From NCBI RefSeq assembly GCF_006335115.1, contig NZ_VDMJ01000009.1, positions 20,830-84,829 of the forward strand: a stretch of DNA of 64,000 nucleotides, in the 5' to 3' direction. Made by a program: the position numbers and the translations under genes. Positions 1-8,846 of this stretch are shown piece after piece; position 1 is the stretch's first letter; each line of letters opens with the position of its first letter. This DNA is from Streptomyces sp. NP160 (GTDB taxonomy: Bacteria; Actinomycetota; Actinomycetes; Actinomycetales; Quadrisphaeraceae). The notes beneath the pieces are model-generated. The model made no database searches, was not told where the DNA came from, and worked only from the letters and a program-made list of their open reading frames with translations.

Positions 1-339
1 CACGAGCACCGCCAGCGCGGCTAGCACCTCCCCGCGGCTCGGCATCCGGCGCGCCAGCGCGTCCGACAGCGGCAGGGCCAGCAGCAGGCCGAGCAGCAGG
101 ATCGGCTGGACGACGACGAGCGCGCCCTGGCTCAGCGCGAGCGCCTGCAGCAGCAGCGCGGCCACGGCGGCCACGAGCCCGACCAGCCACAGCGGGCTGC
201 GCGCCAGGCGCGCCACCAGGCGCAGCGGGGAGGTGCCCGTCCCCTCGTCGGCGTGCGCCACGGCGGCGCGGTGCTGGGCGACGGTGGACAGCGCGAAGCA
301 GGCCGCCGACGCCAGGGCCAGCCAGATGTCGGCCCTCAC
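1..339 (-). CDS. DMT-type (EamA-like) permease, C-terminus cut by window edge
   Basis: The 113 visible residues are the N-terminal part of a membrane protein. Hydrophobic helices lie near residues 5-22, 50-70 and 72-93, with a fourth starting near 105; an Arg-rich turn follows the third. The small, Ala/Leu-rich helices and N-in start resemble actinobacterial drug/metabolite transporter proteins, but the substrate cannot be read. The GTG start at 339 overlaps the stop of the upstream deacetylase (GTGA), so the two are probably translationally coupled. The rest of the gene lies to the left of the window. Confidence 0.6.
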   Translation of the reverse strand, partial: MRADIWLALASAACFALSTVAQHRAAVAHADEGTGTSPLRLVARLARSPLWLVGLVAAVAALLLQALALSQGALVVVQPILLLGLLLALPLSDALARRMPSRGEVLAALAVLV

Positions 340-1141
340 GGCGCCACCGCCGCGGGCGTCCCCGCCGTCGTCGTCCTGCCCACCCCGAGGTGGTCGGACA
401 GCAGGCGGAGCTCCCAGCCGCGCTCGCGGACGGCGGCCACGACCGCCGGCAGGGCGGCGGCGGTGCCGCGCCAGGAGCCGGGCGCGGAGGTGCAGTCGGA
501 GTCGTGCAGGAGCACGGTGCCGCCGCCGCCGGCCGGGCCGGGGGCGTCGCGGTGCAGGCCGGCAAGCACCGTCGAGGCCACCCGGTCGCCGCCGTGCCCG
601 AGCCAGTCGCGGCCCCAGGCCGTCCACAGCACGGGCCGCAGGCGCGAGGCGCGCGCGGCCAGCAGGGTCCCGCCGGAGACGGCGCCGTAGGGCGGACGCG
701 TGAGGCGGAGCCCGGCCTCGACGTCCACCGCGCCCAGACCGCTGGCCACGGCGTCGCGCACCACCGCGGCGTGGGCGCGCTCGAGGTCGGCGGCCAGCGC
801 CGGGGCGGTGCGGGCCAGGTGGTTGCGGTGCTCGTGGCCGTGCAGCGCCACCTCGTGGCCGTCGGCCAGCAGCTGCGCGACGTGGCCGGGGTGGCGCTCG
901 ACCTGGCTGCCGAGCACGAAGAAGGTGGCCCGCACGCCCAGGGCGTCCAGCACCCGTCGGACCGCGGGGGTGCCCTCGGGGTGGGGGCCGTCGTCGAAGG
1001 TGAGGGCCACCCCGCCCGGGGCGCCCCGGCCCAACAGCCCCGGCACCACCCGCTCGCGCCAGCGGCCGCGGCCCAGCACCGACGGCGCGGCGTGGCCGAC
1101 GACGGCGGCGCCGACGAGCCCCGCGGCCAGGGCGGCGGGCC

Positions 1142-1145
<4 letters not shown>
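336..1145 (-). CDS. polysaccharide deacetylase (NodB homology domain)
   Basis: A 269-residue carbohydrate esterase family 4 type protein. The TFDDGP motif at residues 49-54 carries the catalytic and metal-binding aspartates. HGHEH at 102-106 supplies the HxxxH metal ligands, RPPYG follows near residue 165, and a late LLHDSD carries the C-terminal His. The hydrophobic N-terminus could be a signal or membrane anchor, which suits removal of acetyl groups from cell-wall glycans outside the cell; the actual substrate is unknown. The GTG start at 1145 overlaps the stop of the response regulator gene, and its own stop overlaps the permease start, so regulator, deacetylase and permease look like one operon. 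That raises cell-envelope remodelling as the output of this two-component system (inference). Confidence 0.85.
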
Positions 1146-1858
<713 letters not shown>

Positions 1859-1993
1859 GACGACACCTCCCGCGGGAGGGGTCGCACGTGGCGGCGGCCG
1901 GTCATGCTGTCCTCTCGTGGGGCGGGTGCTGGCAGCTCGCTCTGGGAGCGCGCTGGACGCCACGTCATGCAGGGTCGACTGAGAGGGTGCCCG
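1859..1993. promoter_or_regulatory. divergent promoter region between response regulator and kinase
   Basis: The 135-base gap must hold both promoters. A perfect 14-base palindrome, CCTCCCGCGGGAGG, sits at 1866-1879. It contains the regulator's ribosome-binding site on the minus strand, so its symmetry may be incidental. No clear -10/-35 pair was recognised. Confidence 0.35.
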
Positions 1994-3484
1994 GTGCTGG
2001 ATGACGGAGCGGTGAACCCGCCCCGGCGCGTCGCCGGCGGCCTGCGCCGTCCGGGGGCGGTCCGTCCGGGGCCGGGCCGTCCGGGGCTGGGGAGGCTGCT
2101 GCCGGCCGCGCTGCGGGCCCGGCTGGCGGTGCTGTTCGCCGCCGCGGTGGCCGTGGTGATCGCCGCCGGCGTGGGCCTGCTGGCCTTCGCCACCGACCGC
2201 CAGTTCGACGCCGCCGTCGACACCGGCCTCACCACCCGGACGTCGGCGCTGCTGCAGGCGCTGGACCGCGGCGACGTGAGGGTGGTCCGCGAGGACCCCA
2301 TCGCCGAGCTCGTCGCCCCGGACGGGACGCTGGTGGAGACCTCCCCCGCCGCGTCGGTGCTGGAGTCCCGCGGGGGCCGGGCCAGCGACGAGTCCTTCCT
2401 GCCGGCGCGGGTGCTCGCCGAGGTGCGGGCCACGGGGTCGGCCGTGAGCGACAGCCTGGAGCTGCCCCGCCAGGGGCGCGTGCGCTTCACCGCCACCCCG
2501 GTGTCGGTGCCCGAGGCCGGTGCGGTGCTCGTGGTGGGCACGCGGATGCGCGAGCTGGACGAGGCCGAGACGCGCCTGGTGCTGCTCTTCCTCGCCGGGG
2601 CCCCGCTGCTCGTGGCGAGCCTGGGCCTGGCGGGGTGGGTGCTGGCCGGCGCGGCCCTGCGGCCGGTCGCGGACCTCACGCGGCGCGCCGCTCGGCTCTC
2701 CGCCGCCGAGCTGGACCAGCGGCTGCCGCAGCCACCGGGAGCCGACGAGGTGGCGGTGCTGGCGCGCACCCTCAACGGGATGCTGGACCGGCTGGAGGCG
2801 GCGGTGCGGCGCGAGCGGGAGTTCGTCGACGACGCCGCCCACGAGCTGCGCACGCCCATCGCGGTGCTGCGGGGTGAGCTGGAGCTGGCGCTGAGGCTGG
2901 GACGCGACCTCCCGGAGGACGCGGCGGAGTCGCTGGCGGCCGCACTCGGGGAGGCCGAGCGGCTCGAGCACCTCGCCCAGGACCTGCTGGTGCTCGCCTC
3001 GACCGAGCGCGGCGCCAGCGCGCGCGCCCCGGTGGACCTGGCGGCCCTGGCCCGCAAGGAGGCCCCGCGGCTGGGGGCCGCGCACCCCGTGGACGTGCGG
3101 GTGAGCGGCCCGGCCGCCGTGGTCGAGGGTGACGAGCGGGCGCTCGGGCGGCTGCTCGCCAACCTCGTGGCCAACGCCGAGTCCGCGGGCGCCGCACGGG
3201 TCCAGGTGCGCACCGCGGTCGCCGACGACGAGCGCGTGCAGCTGGTGGTCGCCGACGACGGGCGCGGGTTCCCCCCGGAGCTGGTGGCCACGGCCACGGA
3301 GCGCTTCACCCGCGGTGACGCGGCGCGGACCCGGGCCTCCAGCGGCGCGGGCCTGGGGCTGGCCATCGTCGCGGCGGTCGTCGCCGACCACGGGGGCCAC
3401 CTCGAGCTGGGCCACGACGACGAGCTGGGCGGGGCCGCCGTCGTGGTGCGGCTCCCCCGGGCGCGCAGCGGCCCCCCGCGCTGA
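1994..3484 (+). CDS. membrane sensor histidine kinase (EnvZ/PhoR type)
   Basis: The 496-residue kinase has a basic N-terminus, a first membrane helix near 43-66, an extracytoplasmic sensor region to about 193, a second helix near 194-218 and then a HAMP segment. The phosphoacceptor is H283 in AAHELRTP. The ATPase domain shows NLVANAES (N box), DDGRGF (G1) and SGAGLGLAIV (G2), so all catalytic boxes are intact. The chosen GTG at 1994 has GAGAGG seven bases upstream; ATG 1967 and GTG 2012 are in-frame alternatives. It is divergent from the OmpR-type regulator at 1142-1858, its most likely partner. The sensor domain is not recognisable, so the signal is unknown. Confidence 0.9.
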   Translation: MLDDGAVNPPRRVAGGLRRPGAVRPGPGRPGLGRLLPAALRARLAVLFAAAVAVVIAAGVGLLAFATDRQFDAAVDTGLTTRTSALLQALDRGDVRVVREDPIAELVAPDGTLVETSPAASVLESRGGRASDESFLPARVLAEVRATGSAVSDSLELPRQGRVRFTATPVSVPEAGAVLVVGTRMRELDEAETRLVLLFLAGAPLLVASLGLAGWVLAGAALRPVADLTRRAARLSAAELDQRLPQPPGADEVAVLARTLNGMLDRLEAAVRREREFVDDAAHELRTPIAVLRGELELALRLGRDLPEDAAESLAAALGEAERLEHLAQDLLVLASTERGASARAPVDLAALARKEAPRLGAAHPVDVRVSGPAAVVEGDERALGRLLANLVANAESAGAARVQVRTAVADDERVQLVVADDGRGFPPELVATATERFTRGDAARTRASSGAGLGLAIVAAVVADHGGHLELGHDDELGGAAVVVRLPRARSGPPR

Positions 3485-3523
3485 CCCGGTGGGTCCGGCG
3501 CGGGGGGCCGGAGGTGCCGCGGC

Positions 3524-3949
3524 TCAGGCGGCGGGCTGCTCGGGCTGCTCGGGCTGCTCGACCGGTGCGACGTCGCTGGCGATGGCGACGGTCACCGTCT
3601 CGGGCTGGACCGGGGCGGGGAACATCCCCGCGACGCGCACGCGCAGCACGCCGGCGTCGTAGCGGGCGCTCACGGCGTCCGCGGTGACGCCCTCGGGCAG
3701 GCGCACGGTGCGGGAGAAGCGCGCCTCGCGGCGCACGCCGCCGAGCACCTGGCGGCGGGCACCGGCGACGACGAGGCGGTCGCCGGTCACCTGCACGGAC
3801 AGGTCGCGCGCGGGGTCGAGGCCGGGGGCCTCGGCGGTCAGGACGCCGTCCTCGCCGTCGCGCTCGAGCGAGACGGCCGGGGCGGCGGGGGCGGGGACGT
3901 CGAAGGCCCAGGTGCGCAGGGCCGGGCGACGCAGGACGAGCGTGCTCAT
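3524..3949 (-). CDS. Hsp20/alpha-crystallin-type small heat-shock protein
   Basis: A 141-residue protein with an alpha-crystallin domain at about 28-115: it reads AEAPGLDPARDLSVQV, then DRLVVAGARR, then FSRTVRLPEGV and YDAGVLRVRVA, the typical beta-strand order. Small heat-shock proteins hold unfolding proteins in oligomers without ATP. The tail ends in an EQP repeat and no clear IxI motif is seen. The ATG at 3949 has AGGAG upstream. It is monocistronic and convergent with the kinase. A HAIR-like inverted repeat in its promoter (4001-4021) suggests HspR control. Confidence 0.88.
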   Translation of the reverse strand: MSTLVLRRPALRTWAFDVPAPAAPAVSLERDGEDGVLTAEAPGLDPARDLSVQVTGDRLVVAGARRQVLGGVRREARFSRTVRLPEGVTADAVSARYDAGVLRVRVAGMFPAPVQPETVTVAIASDVAPVEQPEQPEQPAA

Positions 3950-4000
3950 GCTGGACTCCTCAGGAGCGGGGCGCCGGGGCGGCGCCGACACCCTCCTCAA

Positions 4001-4021
4001 CCTGAGCGGACCGCACTCAAT
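4001..4021. promoter_or_regulatory. HAIR-like operator (HspR site) upstream of hsp20
   Basis: CCTGAGC, seven bases, then ACTCAAT. Compared with the HspR-associated inverted repeat CTTGAGT-N7-ACTCAAG this matches 11 of 14 positions with exact spacing. It lies 52-72 bases upstream of the hsp20 start, where a repressor would cover the promoter. HspR control of small heat-shock genes is known in mycobacteria (acr2). The hspR gene is not in this window. Confidence 0.6.
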
Positions 4022-4064
4022 TCCGGTGCGCCGCCCCGTGTCAGCCGACAGCGGAACCGGCTGC

Positions 4065-5120
4065 TCACCGCCAGGGCAGGCGCTCGCCGCGCAGCGGCTG
4101 CGACAGGAGGTGGAGGGCGGCGTCGCGGGGGTCGCGGCCCTCCACGAGCACCGCGGCCACCTGCTCCACCACGCCCATCGCCACGCCGGCGCCCTCGGCG
4201 AGAGCGGTGATGGAGCGCGCCGTCCCGACGGCCTCGGCGGTGCCGCCCAGGCCGTCGAGCACCTCCTGCAGCGGGCGGCCCTGCGACAGGCCCACCCCGA
4301 GGCGGTGGTTGCGCGACAGCGTGGACGCGCAGGTGGCGAAGGCGTCACCGGCGCCGGCCAGGCCGGCGACCGTGGCGGCCGACCCTCCGAGGGCCACCAC
4401 CAGCCGCGTCACCTCCGCCAAGCCGAGGGCGATGACCGAGGCCTTGGCGTTGTCGCCCAGGCCCAGCCCCTCGGCCAGGCCGACGCCCACGGCGAGGAGG
4501 TTCTTGGCGGCCCCGGCCACCTCCACGCCGACGACGTCGCGGGCGGTGAAGGGGCGGAAGTAGTCGGTGGCGCACAGCGCGGCGGCGCGGTCGGCGACGT
4601 GCTCGTGCACGGAGGCGACCACGGTGGCGCACGGACGGCGCTCGGCGATCTCCCGGGCGAGGTTCGGGCCGGAGACCACCGCGTAGGGCACCTCGCCCAG
4701 GACGTCGGCCACGAGCTGGCTGACGCGCAGGTGCGTCTCCAGCTCCAGCCCCTTGAGCAGGCTGACGACGGTGGGGCGGGTCCCACCGCCGGAGCCGTCG
4801 GAGCCGCCGCCCAGGTGGGGCGCGGCGGCCCCGAGCACGCCGCGCAGCCGCTGCACCGGCACCGCGAGGACGACGTCGTCGGCGCCCGCCAGGGCCGCGG
4901 CGAGCTCGGTGGTGCCGGTGACGCCGCTGGGCAGGCGCAGCCCGGGCAGGTACCGGGAGTTGGCGTGCTCGCGGGTGATCTCGTCGGTGACGGCGCCGTC
5001 ACGGCCCCACACCACCACCCGGGCGCCCGGGTCGGCGTCGGCGACCAGCTGCGCGAACGTGGTGCCCCAGCTGCCCGCACCGAGGACGGCGACGCGGCGG
5101 CCGTCGCTCACGGCGCTCAC
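4065..5120 (-). CDS. gpsA: NAD(P)H-dependent glycerol-3-phosphate dehydrogenase
   Basis: The 351-residue enzyme reduces dihydroxyacetone phosphate to sn-glycerol 3-phosphate, the backbone for phospholipids. The N-terminal Rossmann motif is GAGSWGTTFA near residue 13. Typical family signatures follow: YLPG, SLLKGLE, SGPNLAREI, and the substrate-binding EVAGAAKNLLAVGVGLAEGL with its conserved Lys; RNHRLG lies near the C-terminus. A Gly/Ser-rich insertion (GGGSDGSGGG) sits in a surface loop near residue 110. The GTG start at 5120 overlaps the plsC stop (GTGA); a second in-frame GTG at 5111 is possible. The coupling with plsC joins two consecutive steps of phosphatidate synthesis. Confidence 0.95.
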   Translation of the reverse strand: MSAVSDGRRVAVLGAGSWGTTFAQLVADADPGARVVVWGRDGAVTDEITREHANSRYLPGLRLPSGVTGTTELAAALAGADDVVLAVPVQRLRGVLGAAAPHLGGGSDGSGGGTRPTVVSLLKGLELETHLRVSQLVADVLGEVPYAVVSGPNLAREIAERRPCATVVASVHEHVADRAAALCATDYFRPFTARDVVGVEVAGAAKNLLAVGVGLAEGLGLGDNAKASVIALGLAEVTRLVVALGGSAATVAGLAGAGDAFATCASTLSRNHRLGVGLSQGRPLQEVLDGLGGTAEAVGTARSITALAEGAGVAMGVVEQVAAVLVEGRDPRDAALHLLSQPLRGERLPWR

Positions 5121-5884
5121 GCCGTCCCCTCGACCTCGGGACGGGCGGCGGGCGGCGCCTGCCCGCCGACGGCCGGTCGGCGGCTGCCGGTGCGCGGGTC
5201 CCACCGCGGCGGCACCGGCTCCCCCCGCAGCTCCGACAGGAGCTGCGCCACGGCGTCCACCACCAGGTCGGTGACCTCGCGCAGCAGCGCCTGCGTGAGC
5301 GGACGGCCCCGGTAGGCGGACAGGTCCAGCGGCTCCCCCACGAGCACCCGCATGGTGGGGCGGGGCCAGAACCGCGGGCGGCCGGTGCGCGGCAGCAGCT
5401 GCTGCGGTCCCCACTGGGCCAGCGGCACCAGCGGCGCACCGGTGGTGAGCGCCAGGCGGGCGGCACCGGTCTTGCCGACCATCGGCCAGCCGTCGGGGTC
5501 CTTGGTGAGGGTGCCGTCGGGGAAGATCACCACGCGGTCGCCAGCGCGGACGGCCTCCACCGCGTGCTGCAGCGCCGCGGCCGCGTCGCCCGTGCCGCGG
5601 CTGACGGGCACGCCCCGCATGACGCGGAGGACGGCTCCGAGCAGCGGCACCCGGAACAGGCTCTCCTTGGCCAGGATGCGCGGCACGGGGCCCGCGGCCA
5701 CCAGGACGTCGGCCAGCGTCACCGGGTCGAGCCAGGAGACGTGGTTGGCGGCGACGACGCAGCCGCCGTCGGGCAGGTTCTCCAGGCCCCGCCACTCGTG
5801 GCGGGAGACGGTGCGCAGCACCCCGCGCACCACCACCGCCGCAGCTCCGAGGGGGACGCCCAGGCCGGGCTGCAGGAGGGACAC
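5117..5884 (-). CDS. plsC: 1-acyl-sn-glycerol-3-phosphate acyltransferase
   Basis: A 255-residue membrane-associated acyltransferase. The catalytic NHVSWLD (HX4D) is near residue 48, and FPDGTLTKD is the substrate-binding block corresponding to FPEGT. It transfers a second acyl chain to lysophosphatidate. Its stop overlaps the start of gpsA, so glycerol phosphate supply and acylation are co-expressed. The start is uncertain: GTG 5884 gives a normal family length with a hydrophobic first helix, but no strong ribosome-binding site. The C-terminus (after about 225) is Pro/Arg-rich and probably disordered. It is divergent from cofC. Confidence 0.88.
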   Translation of the reverse strand: MSLLQPGLGVPLGAAAVVVRGVLRTVSRHEWRGLENLPDGGCVVAANHVSWLDPVTLADVLVAAGPVPRILAKESLFRVPLLGAVLRVMRGVPVSRGTGDAAAALQHAVEAVRAGDRVVIFPDGTLTKDPDGWPMVGKTGAARLALTTGAPLVPLAQWGPQQLLPRTGRPRFWPRPTMRVLVGEPLDLSAYRGRPLTQALLREVTDLVVDAVAQLLSELRGEPVPPRWDPRTGSRRPAVGGQAPPAARPEVEGTA

Positions 5885-5959
5885 GGCTGCCGAGGCTAGC
5901 CGGAGGCCCCCACCCCCGGCAGCGCGGGCACCACCGGCGCGGGCTGGCAGGATCGTCGG

Positions 5960-6688
5960 GTGCTCGAGGACACCGGAGCGGACGGCTGCGGGGCCGGCGC
6001 GGACGCCTCCGCCTGGCGCCTGCTCATGCCCGTCAGGGGCGGGCCCTCCGCCAAGAGCCGCCTGGCCGACGTCGTGCGCCACGTGCCCGGGCTGCCGGAG
6101 GCCATCGCGCTCGACTCGGTGGAGGCCGCACTGGCCTGCCCGCGCGTGGCGGGCGTGCACGTGGTGTGCGCCGACGTCGGCCGCGGTGAGCGGCTCGCGG
6201 CGCTGGGCGCGCGGGTGGTGCGCGAGACGGCACCCGGCGGGGGCCTGCTCGCCGCCCTGGCCGAGGGCCTGGACGCGCTGCGCGGCGACGACGGCGAGGG
6301 CGGCCCCGGCGCGGACGGCCCCGTCGCCGTCCTCCTGGCCGACGTGCCGAGCCTGCGCCCGGCGGACCTCGCCGCCGCGCTGGACGAGGCGGCCGCCGCG
6401 CTCGCGCAGGGCGGCACCGCGACCGTGCCCGACGCGGAGGGCACCGGCACGGTGCTGCTGGCGGGACGGCTGCACGGCCCGGTCGGCGGCCTCCTGCGGC
6501 CGCGCTTCGGGCCCGGGTCGGCGCTGGCGCACCGGCGGGTCGGCGCGGTGCCGGTGGGGCTGGGCCTGACGCGGCTGCGCCGCGACGTCGACACCCCCGC
6601 CGAGCTGGACGAGGCCCGCGCCCTCGGGCTCGGGCCCCGCACCGCGCGCGCCCTGGAGGGCTGCGCGCGGCGCGAGGCCTGCGCCTGA
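5960..6688 (+). CDS. cofC: 2-phospholactate/phosphoenolpyruvate guanylyltransferase (F420 biosynthesis)
   Basis: The 242-residue nucleotidyltransferase begins its Rossmann-like fold with LMPVRGGPSAKSRLA near residue 22, the GTP-binding loop of CofC/FbiD. VAVLLADVPSLRPADL supplies the metal-binding Asp, and GPGSALAHR with the late DVDTPAELDEAR are family signatures. In actinobacteria the enzyme activates phosphoenolpyruvate with GTP to start the side chain of cofactor F420; the name fbiD is used in mycobacteria, where it lies next to gpsA as here. The GTG at 5960 is the first available start. It is a single gene, convergent with murA. F420 enzymes themselves were not recognised in this window. 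Confidence 0.85.
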   Translation: MLEDTGADGCGAGADASAWRLLMPVRGGPSAKSRLADVVRHVPGLPEAIALDSVEAALACPRVAGVHVVCADVGRGERLAALGARVVRETAPGGGLLAALAEGLDALRGDDGEGGPGADGPVAVLLADVPSLRPADLAAALDEAAAALAQGGTATVPDAEGTGTVLLAGRLHGPVGGLLRPRFGPGSALAHRRVGAVPVGLGLTRLRRDVDTPAELDEARALGLGPRTARALEGCARREACA

Positions 6689-6709
6689 CGCCCCCTCGAG
6701 GCCGGGGCC

Positions 6710-8044
6710 TCAGACCCGGGCGGGCTCCTCGTCGCGGACCGCCTGGGCGCCCAGGGCGGCGAGCTTCTCGGCGAAGTGCTCGTAGCCGCGGTCGATGAGG
6801 TCGATGCCGTGCACCCGGGAGGTGCCGTCGGCGGCGAGGGCCGCGATCAGCTGGCTGAACCCGCCCCGCAGGTCGGGCACGGTGATCTCCGCGCCCTGCA
6901 GACGGGTGGGCCCGGACACGACCGCGGAGTGGCGGAAGTCCTGAGCGCCGAAGCGGCACGGGGTCGAGCCCAGGCACTCGCGGTACACCTGGATGGTGGC
7001 GCCCATGCGCACGAGGGCGTCGGTGAAGCCGAGCCGGTTCTCGTAGACCGTCTCGTGCAGGATCGACAGGCCCTGCGCCTGGGTGAGGGCGACGACGAGC
7101 GGCTGCTGCCAGTCGGTCATGAAGCCGGGGTGCACGTCGGTCTCGAGCGCGATGGAGCGCAGCGGACCGCCGGGGTGGGAGAAGCGGATGCCCGAGTCGT
7201 CGACGTCGAAGGCGCCGCCGATCTTCCGGAAGGTGTTGAGGAAGGTCATCATGTCGGGCTGGCGGGCGCCCTCCACGTACACGTCACCGCCGGTGGCCAG
7301 CGCCGCGGCACCCCAGCTGGCGGCCTCGATGCGGTCGGGCAGGGCGCGGTGCTCGTAGCCCGTGAGGGACTCGACGCCCTCGATGCGGATGACGCGGTCG
7401 GTGTCGACGCTGATGATCGAGCCCATCTTCTGCAGCACCGCGATGAGGTCGAGCACCTCGGGCTCGACGGCGGCGTTGCGCAGCTCGGTGACGCCCTCGG
7501 CGCGCACGGCCGTCAGGAGCACCTGCTCCGTCGTCCCGACGCTGGGGTAGGGCAGGGCGATGCGGGTGCCGCGCAGGCGGCGGGGAGCGCTCAGCGCGAT
7601 GCCGGAGGGGCGCTTGTCCACCACGGCGCCGAACTGGCGCAGCACGTCGAGGTGGTAGTTGATCGGGCGGTCACCGATGCGGCAGCCACCGAGGTCGGGG
7701 ATGAACGCCTCGCCCAGGCGGTGCACCAGCGGGCCGCAGAACAGGACGGGGATGCGGCTGGAGCCGGCGTGGGCGTCGATGTCGGCGACGGCCGCCACCT
7801 CGACGTCGGCCGGGTCGAGCACCAGCTCGCCGTCCTCGGCGCCCTCGGAGACGCGCACGCCGTGCAGCTCCAGCAGGCCGCGGACCACGGCGACGTCGCT
7901 GATGTCGGGGACGTTGCGCAGGCGGGACGTGGTCTCACCCAGCAGGGAGGCCACCATCGCCTTGGTCACGAAGTTCTTGGCGCCTCGCACGGAGACGCTG
8001 CCCTTCAGGGGTGCGCCACCGGTGACGGTCAGAGTGCTGCTCAT
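6710..8044 (-). CDS. murA: UDP-N-acetylglucosamine 1-carboxyvinyltransferase
   Basis: The 444-residue cytoplasmic enzyme adds enolpyruvate to UDP-GlcNAc, the first committed step of peptidoglycan synthesis. RGAKNFVTKAM near residues 20-30 matches the substrate-binding loop of the family. The catalytic loop LGGCRIGDRP puts Cys at position 121. Actinobacterial relatives such as the mycobacterial enzyme have Asp there and resist fosfomycin, so this Cys predicts a fosfomycin-sensitive form (inference). The ATG at 8044 is preceded by AGGGG. In mycobacteria this position beside leuD holds hupB, so murA is a lineage-specific arrangement. Direct repeats of GTCTGCACC at 8110-8118 and 8121-8129 lie in its promoter region. 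Confidence 0.93.
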   Translation of the reverse strand: MSSTLTVTGGAPLKGSVSVRGAKNFVTKAMVASLLGETTSRLRNVPDISDVAVVRGLLELHGVRVSEGAEDGELVLDPADVEVAAVADIDAHAGSSRIPVLFCGPLVHRLGEAFIPDLGGCRIGDRPINYHLDVLRQFGAVVDKRPSGIALSAPRRLRGTRIALPYPSVGTTEQVLLTAVRAEGVTELRNAAVEPEVLDLIAVLQKMGSIISVDTDRVIRIEGVESLTGYEHRALPDRIEAASWGAAALATGGDVYVEGARQPDMMTFLNTFRKIGGAFDVDDSGIRFSHPGGPLRSIALETDVHPGFMTDWQQPLVVALTQAQGLSILHETVYENRLGFTDALVRMGATIQVYRECLGSTPCRFGAQDFRHSAVVSGPTRLQGAEITVPDLRGGFSQLIAALAADGTSRVHGIDLIDRGYEHFAEKLAALGAQAVRDEEPARV

Positions 8045-8139
8045 GGGTCCCCTCGTGTTCGCCCTTCGAGCGCGCGGGCCGAGCGACCGGACGCTGGGGC
8101 GTCCAGCAAGTCTGCACCAGGTCTGCACCGGGGCAGAAC

Positions 8140-8180
8140 GGGCGGTGACGACCCGGTCGGTCACCGGGTCGTCACCGCCC
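8140..8180 (-). terminator. 18-bp hairpin downstream of leuD
   Basis: A perfect 18-base stem (8140-8157 with 8163-8180) and a 5-base loop CGGTC, located 25 bases beyond the leuD stop. No U-run follows, as is common for strong actinobacterial hairpin terminators. It separates the leuCD transcript from the murA promoter. Confidence 0.75.
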
Positions 8181-8204
8181 GCTCAGGACGAGATCACGAC
8201 GAGA

Positions 8205-8810
8205 TCAGGACAGGACGGGCAGCGTGGCCGGCTTGTAGCCGGGGCGCGCCGCCTCGAAGGCGTCGATCTCGGCCTCGTGGCGCAGGGTGAGCCCGATGTC
8301 GTCGAGGCCCTCCATGAGGCGCCAGCGGGTGTAGTCGTCCACCTGGAACCGGAAGACGGAGGTGCCGCAGGTGGCGGTGCGCTCGGCGAGGTCGACCGTG
8401 ACGGTGGCGCCAGGGTCGTTGTCGAGGAGCTTCCAGAGCTGCTCGACGTCGTCCTGGGACATCTGCCCGGCGAGCAGGCCCTGCTTGCCGGAGTTGCCGC
8501 GGAAGATGTCGGCGAACCGGGAGCTGAGCACCACGCGGAAGCCGTAGTCCTTCAGGGCCCAGACGGCGTGCTCGCGGGAGGAGCCGGTGCCGAAGTCGGG
8601 GCCGGCGACGAGCACCGACCCGTTCCGGAAGGCGTCCTGGTTGAGCACGAAGGTCGGGTCGCCCCGCCAGGCGGCGAACAGGCCGTCCTCGAAGCCGGTC
8701 TTCGTGACCCGCTTGAGGTAGACCGCCGGGATGATCTGGTCGGTGTCGACGTTGCTGCGGCGCAGCGGCACGCCGACGCCGGTGTGGGTGGTGAAGGGCT
8801 CCAGAGCCAT
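8205..8810 (-). CDS. leuD: 3-isopropylmalate dehydratase small subunit
   Basis: The 201-residue swivel-domain subunit of isopropylmalate isomerase. [10 protein letters not shown] near residue 20 and the [17 protein letters not shown] loop near residue 70 (substrate binding) are intact. With LeuC it isomerises 2-isopropylmalate to 3-isopropylmalate. The same complex can also act on citramalate made by CimA (cimA is at 20299-21951). The ATG at 8810 has GAGG seven bases upstream. It follows leuC after 36 bases, so the two are co-transcribed, and a strong hairpin ends the unit. Confidence 0.96.
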   Translation of the reverse strand: MALEPFTTHTGVGVPLRRSNVDTDQIIPAVYLKRVTKTGFEDGLFAAWRGDPTFVLNQDAFRNGSVLVAGPDFGTGSSREHAVWALKDYGFRVVLSSRFADIFRGNSGKQGLLAGQMSQDDVEQLWKLLDNDPGATVTVDLAERTATCGTSVFRFQVDDYTRWRLMEGLDDIGLTLRHEAEIDAFEAARPGYKPATLPVLS

Positions 8811-8846
8811 GTCAGTACCTCGCGCTCCTCTTCGGCTGTTCCGGGC

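Noticed and set aside
6698..6711. Terminator between cofC and murA
   Set aside because: Only a 6-bp stem with a two-base loop that includes part of the murA stop; too weak in this G+C-rich DNA.
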